A stretch of DNA of 10,547 nucleotides from assembly GCA_028293225.1 (NCBI GenBank), contig JAQGPE010000817.1, positions 1 through 10,547 of the forward strand, in the 5' to 3' direction. This DNA is from Akkermansiaceae bacterium. Its GTDB lineage: Bacteria > Verrucomicrobiota > Verrucomicrobiia > Verrucomicrobiales > Akkermansiaceae. This document shows positions 7,407 to 10,547 of this stretch, in pieces. Position 1 is the stretch's first letter, and the number at the start of each line of letters is the position of its first letter. The translations under genes and the position numbers were made by a program. Below the pieces are notes generated by a model. The model was not told the DNA's origin and did not search any database. It saw nothing but the letters and a program-made list of their open reading frames with translations.

Positions 7407-7736
7407 TCACTTGGAATCCGCGGCAGCCGGGGAGTCCTTTTTGAGCACGGTGGCGATGGCGTTCTTGTCGAACTCGATCAGGGTCGCTTCGGCCACCTTC
7501 AGGATGGTGGTGCGCTCCTTGATGTGGTGCACCATGCCGTAAATGCCGGAACTGGTGATCACCTGATCGCCTTTTTGAAGGGCGGCGACCCGCTTTTCCA
7601 ATTCCTTGCGCTGCCGCTGCTGGGGGCGGATCAGCAGGAAATAGAACAAGACGCCCATGATGATCATCATGAAGATCGTCTGCATGCCCTGATCTGGAGG
7701 TGCTGCGGCGAGAAAATGAGAAAAGGAAAGCATCAT
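7407..7736 (-). CDS. yajC: Preprotein translocase accessory subunit YajC
   Basis: YajC is a small single-span inner membrane protein that associates with SecDF. The 109-residue product has a short N-terminal stretch, one hydrophobic helix (about 19-36), then RPQQRQRKE (37-45), the family hallmark. The soluble tail has LQKGDQVITSSGIYGMV (53-69) and IEFDKNAIATVL, as expected for YajC. Its ATG (7736-7734) overlaps the tgt stop (7735-7733) as ATGA, so translation is probably coupled. A second ATG follows directly, so the start could be one codon later. No Shine-Dalgarno sequence is present, in agreement with coupling. secDF begins 35 bases downstream. Confidence 0.95.
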   Translation of the reverse strand: MMLSFSHFLAAAPPDQGMQTIFMMIIMGVLFYFLLIRPQQRQRKELEKRVAALQKGDQVITSSGIYGMVHHIKERTTILKVAEATLIEFDKNAIATVLKKDSPAAADSK

Positions 7737-8863
7737 TCAGGTTTCGACTGGGTGTAGCGGCGGATAAAGGACTCCTTGAATTCCAAGAAGTTACCCTCCC
7801 GGATCGCCTTGCGGGCCCCGGCAGTGAGGCCGAGGAAGAAATGCAGATTATGAAAGGAAAGCAACCGCAAAGCGAGGATTTCACCAGCGCGGAACAGGTG
7901 CCGGATGTAGGCCCGCGAGAAGCGCGCGACGTGGGGGTGGGCCGTTTCGCAGAGCGGGCGCTCATCTTTGGCGAAGATGAGGTTTTTGATATGAATCGGG
8001 CCGTCGAGAGTAAAGGCCATGCCATGGCGCGCGACCCGGGTCGGCATCACGCAGTCGAACATGTCCACGCCGCGGGCGATCATTTCCAGGATTTGCGGCG
8101 GCGTGCCGAGTCCCATGGCGTAGCGCGGCTTGTCTTCCGGCAGGAAAGGGATGCTGTGTTCGACGGCGCGCATCATCTCGATCTCCGGCTCGCCGACCGA
8201 GACCCCGCCGATGGCGTAGCCGTCGAAATCCAGTTCAACCAGTTCACGCGCAGAGCGTTCGCGCAGTTCCGCCCAGGTGGAGCCCTGCACGATGCCGAAG
8301 TGGCACTGACGGCCCGTGCCGCTGCGTGGCTCGTTCTTTGTCACCCAGTCCTTGCAGCGTCTGGCCCAGCGGGTGGTCAAAGCCAGGGAGGTTTCGGCGT
8401 ATTTCTGATCGCAGGGGTAGGGCGGGCACTCGTCGAAAAGCATCGCAATATCCGATCCCAGCGCGGCCTGGATTTCCATGCTCAGCTCCGGCGTGAGCAG
8501 CATCTTGGAACCGTCGAGGTGGTTCTGAAAGCGCACCCCCTCCTCGGTGATCTTGCGCAGCTTGGCCAGCGACCAGACCTGGAAGCCGCCGGAGTCGGTC
8601 AGCATCGGGCGCTCCCAGGTGGTGAATTTGTGCAGGCCGCCGAGATCGCGGATCAGTTCGTGGCCGGGGCGCAGCCAGAGGTGGTAGGTATTGCCCAGAA
8701 TGATCTGGGAGCCCAACAGCTCCAGTTCTTCCGGATGCAGGGTTTTCACCGATCCCTGAGTGCCGACCGGCATGAAAATGGGCGTTTCGACCGTGCCATG
8801 GGCAAGCTCCATGCGGCCGCAGCGCGCATTGCTGGATGGATCACGGGCGAGAACCTGAAACAT
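7733..8863 (-). CDS. tgt: tRNA-guanine transglycosylase with altered zinc motif
   Basis: Tgt swaps guanine 34 of GUN-anticodon tRNAs for preQ1 on the way to queuosine. The product has 376 residues, the normal bacterial length. Active-site parts are present: LTDSGGFQVWSL with Asp90, FDECPPYP with Asp144, GIVQGS (190-195), GGVSVGEP (219-226) and DMFDCVMPTR with the nucleophile Asp270. Val at position 223 is where preQ1-type enzymes carry Val and queuine-type ones Gly, so preQ1 use is inferred. The zinc motif CxCxxC expected before SRAYI is missing; the protein has PLCETAHPHVARF there, with Cys305, His309 and His311. The fourth ligand, His338 in FHNL, is kept. The frame is intact around this site. 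It is first in the tgt-yajC-secDF-oxygenase operon. No queA is visible beside it. Confidence 0.95.
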   Translation of the reverse strand: MFQVLARDPSSNARCGRMELAHGTVETPIFMPVGTQGSVKTLHPEELELLGSQIILGNTYHLWLRPGHELIRDLGGLHKFTTWERPMLTDSGGFQVWSLAKLRKITEEGVRFQNHLDGSKMLLTPELSMEIQAALGSDIAMLFDECPPYPCDQKYAETSLALTTRWARRCKDWVTKNEPRSGTGRQCHFGIVQGSTWAELRERSARELVELDFDGYAIGGVSVGEPEIEMMRAVEHSIPFLPEDKPRYAMGLGTPPQILEMIARGVDMFDCVMPTRVARHGMAFTLDGPIHIKNLIFAKDERPLCETAHPHVARFSRAYIRHLFRAGEILALRLLSFHNLHFFLGLTAGARKAIREGNFLEFKESFIRRYTQSKPE

Positions 8864-8874
8864 GGGAGGGGCGG

Positions 8875-8903
8875 TGATTACTGAGTAAAGCGGTGACGGG
8901 CAA
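8875..8903 (-). promoter_or_regulatory. Candidate promoter of the tgt-yajC-secDF operon
   Basis: On the minus strand TTGCCC (8903-8898) and TAATCA (8880-8875) are separated by 17 bases. Transcription would begin near 8868, only about five bases before the tgt ATG at 8863. An almost leaderless message would agree with the absence of a Shine-Dalgarno sequence before tgt (the upstream bases are CCCCTCCC). Confidence 0.4.
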
Positions 8904-8954
8904 ACGGAATCCGCTCCGGCGGTGCGATGAAGCGGCTCGTAGAGGTCGATTCAT

Positions 8955-9027
8955 GTGAAAATTCACCGATCAGGGGATGCCACATCCCGGACTTTGCTGT
9001 AAGGAGAGCGCACTTCTACTTCGTAGA
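8955..9027. promoter_or_regulatory. Cluster of three small inverted repeats upstream of the glycosidase genes
   Basis: GTGAA/TTCAC (8955-8959, 8962-8966), GGGATG/CATCCC (8974-8979, 8983-8988) and TCTAC/GTAGA (9015-9019, 9023-9027) are perfect short inverted repeats. They lie in the divergent gap between tgt and the glycosidase gene. The centres of the first two are about 20.5 bases apart, close to two helical turns, as expected for paired operators. TTGCTG (8994-8999) and TACTTC (9017-9022) with 17 bases between could be a weak promoter. Confidence 0.3.
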
Positions 9028-9046
9028 TGACAAACACGTTTGCCTA

Positions 9047-10150
9047 ATGAAACCCAGTCTTCGTTTTCTCGCTCTCCTTCCTTTCCTGCAGATTGCCATG
9101 GCCGGCGAACAATGGACCCCTGAACAGGCCGCTGATTGGAACAAGACCCAGCCGTGGCGCGCCGGGGCGAACTTCACGCCCGGCAGCGCCATCAATCAGC
9201 TCGAAATGTGGCAGGCGGAGACCTTTGACCCGGCGACCATCGACCGCGAGCTGGGCTATGCCCAAACGGCCGGGATCAATATCGTCCGCGTCTTCCTCCA
9301 CAATCTCCTCTGGGAGCAGGACTCCGCCGGCTTGCTGACCCGCATGGACCAGTTCCTGACCATCGCCGACAAGCACCACATCGGCGTCATGTTCGTGCTT
9401 TTCGACGATGTCTGGGATCCGCAGCCGCAGCTGGGCCCGCAGCGCGCGCCGCGTCCCCACGTTCACAACTCCGGCTGGGTCCAGAGCCCGGGCCGGGAAG
9501 TCCTGATGAGTGCCGAGAAACGCGCCGCCCTGGAGCCCTACGTGAAAGGTGTCCTGACCCGCTTCAAGGACGACAAGCGGGTCGTGGTCTGGGATCTCTA
9601 CAACGAGCCCGGCAATGGCAATACCAACGCCTACGGCCGCTGGGAGCTGAAGGATAAGCCGAAGTTTTCCCTGGAACTGGTCAAGAGCGCTTTCCAGTGG
9701 GCCTGGGAGGTGCGGCCTTCGCAGCCGCTGACGATGGGCGTGTGGACGGGCGACTGGACCGATCCCGCCAAGCTGAGCGATCTGAACGCCTACCAGCTCA
9801 ATCACTCCGACATCGTCACCTTCCATATGTATGCGGACCTGCCGAAGACCAAGTCGGTGACCGAAGCCCTGTTCCGCTACCAGCGCCCGGTCATCTGCAC
9901 GGAGTATCTGGCCCGCCCGGCCGGCAGCCTGCTCCAGGAAATCCTGCCGTATTTCAAGGAGCGCCACGTCGGGGCGATTCAGTGGGGCCTCGTCGCCGGC
10001 AAGACCCAGACCCAGTACGCCTGGGAAAGCTGGGAGAAGCCGCTCGATGAGGAGCCGAAGGTCTGGTTCCACGAACTCTTCCACCCCGACGGCAAGCCTT
10101 ACGATCAGCAGGAAGTCGACCTCTACCGCAAGCTGACTTCGGCGCCCTGA
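9047..10150 (+). CDS. Secreted GH5-like (clan GH-A) glycoside hydrolase
   Basis: This is a retaining glycosidase with a TIM barrel, probably acting on plant beta-glycans outside the cytoplasm. From ATG 9047 the protein has 367 residues. Residues 1-19 form a signal peptide (MKPSLRFLALLPF core, ending AMA before Gly20). Barrel features follow: GINIVRVFLHNLLWEQD (76-92), GVMFVLFDDVWDP (113-125) and VVVWDLYNEPGN (179-190), where Glu187 fits the acid/base. HSDIVTFHMY (253-262) and PVICTEYLAR (281-290) come next, and Glu286 in the latter fits the nucleophile. The frame is open to ATG 8927, but starting at 9047 puts the signal peptide at the N-terminus. No Shine-Dalgarno sequence is adjacent. Such proteins are often named 1,4-beta-xylanase or cellulase-like by automated annotation; the exact substrate and family number cannot be decided here. 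A GH127-type gene follows. Confidence 0.85.
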   Translation: MKPSLRFLALLPFLQIAMAGEQWTPEQAADWNKTQPWRAGANFTPGSAINQLEMWQAETFDPATIDRELGYAQTAGINIVRVFLHNLLWEQDSAGLLTRMDQFLTIADKHHIGVMFVLFDDVWDPQPQLGPQRAPRPHVHNSGWVQSPGREVLMSAEKRAALEPYVKGVLTRFKDDKRVVVWDLYNEPGNGNTNAYGRWELKDKPKFSLELVKSAFQWAWEVRPSQPLTMGVWTGDWTDPAKLSDLNAYQLNHSDIVTFHMYADLPKTKSVTEALFRYQRPVICTEYLARPAGSLLQEILPYFKERHVGAIQWGLVAGKTQTQYAWESWEKPLDEEPKVWFHELFHPDGKPYDQQEVDLYRKLTSAP

Positions 10151-10177
10151 ATTTCTCATTTCCCGTTATCCGACTCC

Positions 10178-10547
10178 ATGAAGTTACCCCTGTTCCTCAT
10201 CTCTTTCCCATTGCTGGCGGCTGCGGCCGATCCCACCGGCCCGGTCTTCAACCGCGAGCCGCTCAAGGCGGTCCCTTACTCGGCGCTGCCGCTGGGCAGC
10301 ATCACCTCGACCGGCTGGCTGCACCACATGCTGGACCTGCAGAAGGACGGCCTGACCGGTCATGCCGATGAGTTGCTGGACGCGGCCGGCCCGAACAGCG
10401 CCTGGAAGGGTGTCAAAGGAGAGGACTGGGAAAAGGGGCCCTATTATCTGAAGGGCCTGGTCGCCCTGGCATGGAGCCTGGATGACGCCGGGCTGAAAAA
10501 GAAGGCGATGGGCTGGATCGAGCCGATCCTCTCCAGTCAGCAGGAAA
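10178..10547 (+). CDS. GH127-type (beta-L-arabinofuranosidase, DUF1680) secreted protein, N-terminal part
   Basis: Members of this family remove terminal beta-L-arabinofuranose or related sugars from plant glycans. Only the first 123 residues are in the window; the gene runs off the right edge. Residues 1-17 look like a signal peptide (MKLPLFLISFPLLAAAA). The mature start shows the family pattern: VPYSALPLGSITSTGWL (32-48), LDLQKDGLTGHADEL (52-66), NSAWKG (73-78), WEKGPYYLKGLVALAWSLDD (84-103) and WIEPILSSQQ (113-122). The catalytic Cys and Glu of GH127 would lie well downstream and cannot be checked. It begins 27 bases after the preceding glycosidase and is likely in the same operon. GH146 or another DUF1680-related family is an alternative. 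Confidence 0.82.
   Translation, partial: MKLPLFLISFPLLAAAADPTGPVFNREPLKAVPYSALPLGSITSTGWLHHMLDLQKDGLTGHADELLDAAGPNSAWKGVKGEDWEKGPYYLKGLVALAWSLDDAGLKKKAMGWIEPILSSQQE

Noticed and set aside
5686..7542. 618-residue plus-strand frame antisense to secDF
   Set aside because: The composition is extremely rich in D, E, R, G and H, as expected from reading membrane-protein codons backwards. SecDF on the minus strand explains the region.
7700..8884. 394-residue plus-strand frame antisense to tgt
   Set aside because: Shadow of tgt; it has no family resemblance and lies across a clear operon on the other strand. The 371-residue minus frame at 9044-10159 is rejected in the same way as a shadow of the GH5-like gene.
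8864..8960. preQ1 riboswitch before tgt
   Set aside because: The gap has no recognisable preQ1 aptamer pattern, and the likely transcription start leaves only a few bases before the tgt ATG.

Overview
The window looks like a piece of a high-GC genome from the phylum Verrucomicrobiota (Luteolibacter/Haloferula/Akkermansia-like). This is inferred from three things: a fused SecDF behind tgt and yajC, UvrA and polysaccharide-degrading enzymes in one neighbourhood, and start sites that mostly lack a Shine-Dalgarno sequence. No rRNA, tRNA, CRISPR array, transposase or phage gene was seen, and this is chromosomal-type content.

Layout. 1-309 (minus) is the N-terminal part of trpF (tryptophan biosynthesis), cut by the window edge. 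It is divergent from 393-3269 (plus), a complete uvrA (nucleotide excision repair). At 3436-3720 (plus) is a small unrecognised protein with its own plausible promoter and the only good ribosome binding site in the window. 3721-4270 is a 550-base non-coding stretch full of inverted repeats, lying between convergent genes. 4271-8863 (minus) is a probable operon, in transcription order tgt, yajC, secDF and a 2-oxoglutarate/Fe(II) oxygenase. Tgt makes the queuosine precursor in tRNA, YajC and SecDF are auxiliary parts of the Sec export machine, and the oxygenase is an unusual last member. 8864-9046 is a divergent regulatory gap with several small inverted repeats. 9047-10150 (plus) is a secreted GH5-like glycosidase, followed 27 bases later by the start of a secreted GH127-type (beta-L-arabinofuranosidase-like) protein at 10178 that runs off the right edge. 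The last two suggest a plant-polysaccharide (arabinose-containing glycan) utilisation locus whose products leave the cytoplasm through Sec.

Most interesting points. Tgt has lost all three cysteines of the family's zinc motif, with a Cys/His-rich replacement nearby. UvrA lacks both halves of one cysteine-pair zinc site but keeps the other two sites. The non-coding stretch 3938-4081 can fold into strong and partly mutually exclusive stems and could be an uncharacterised structured RNA. I found no clear new multi-gene defence or mobile system here.
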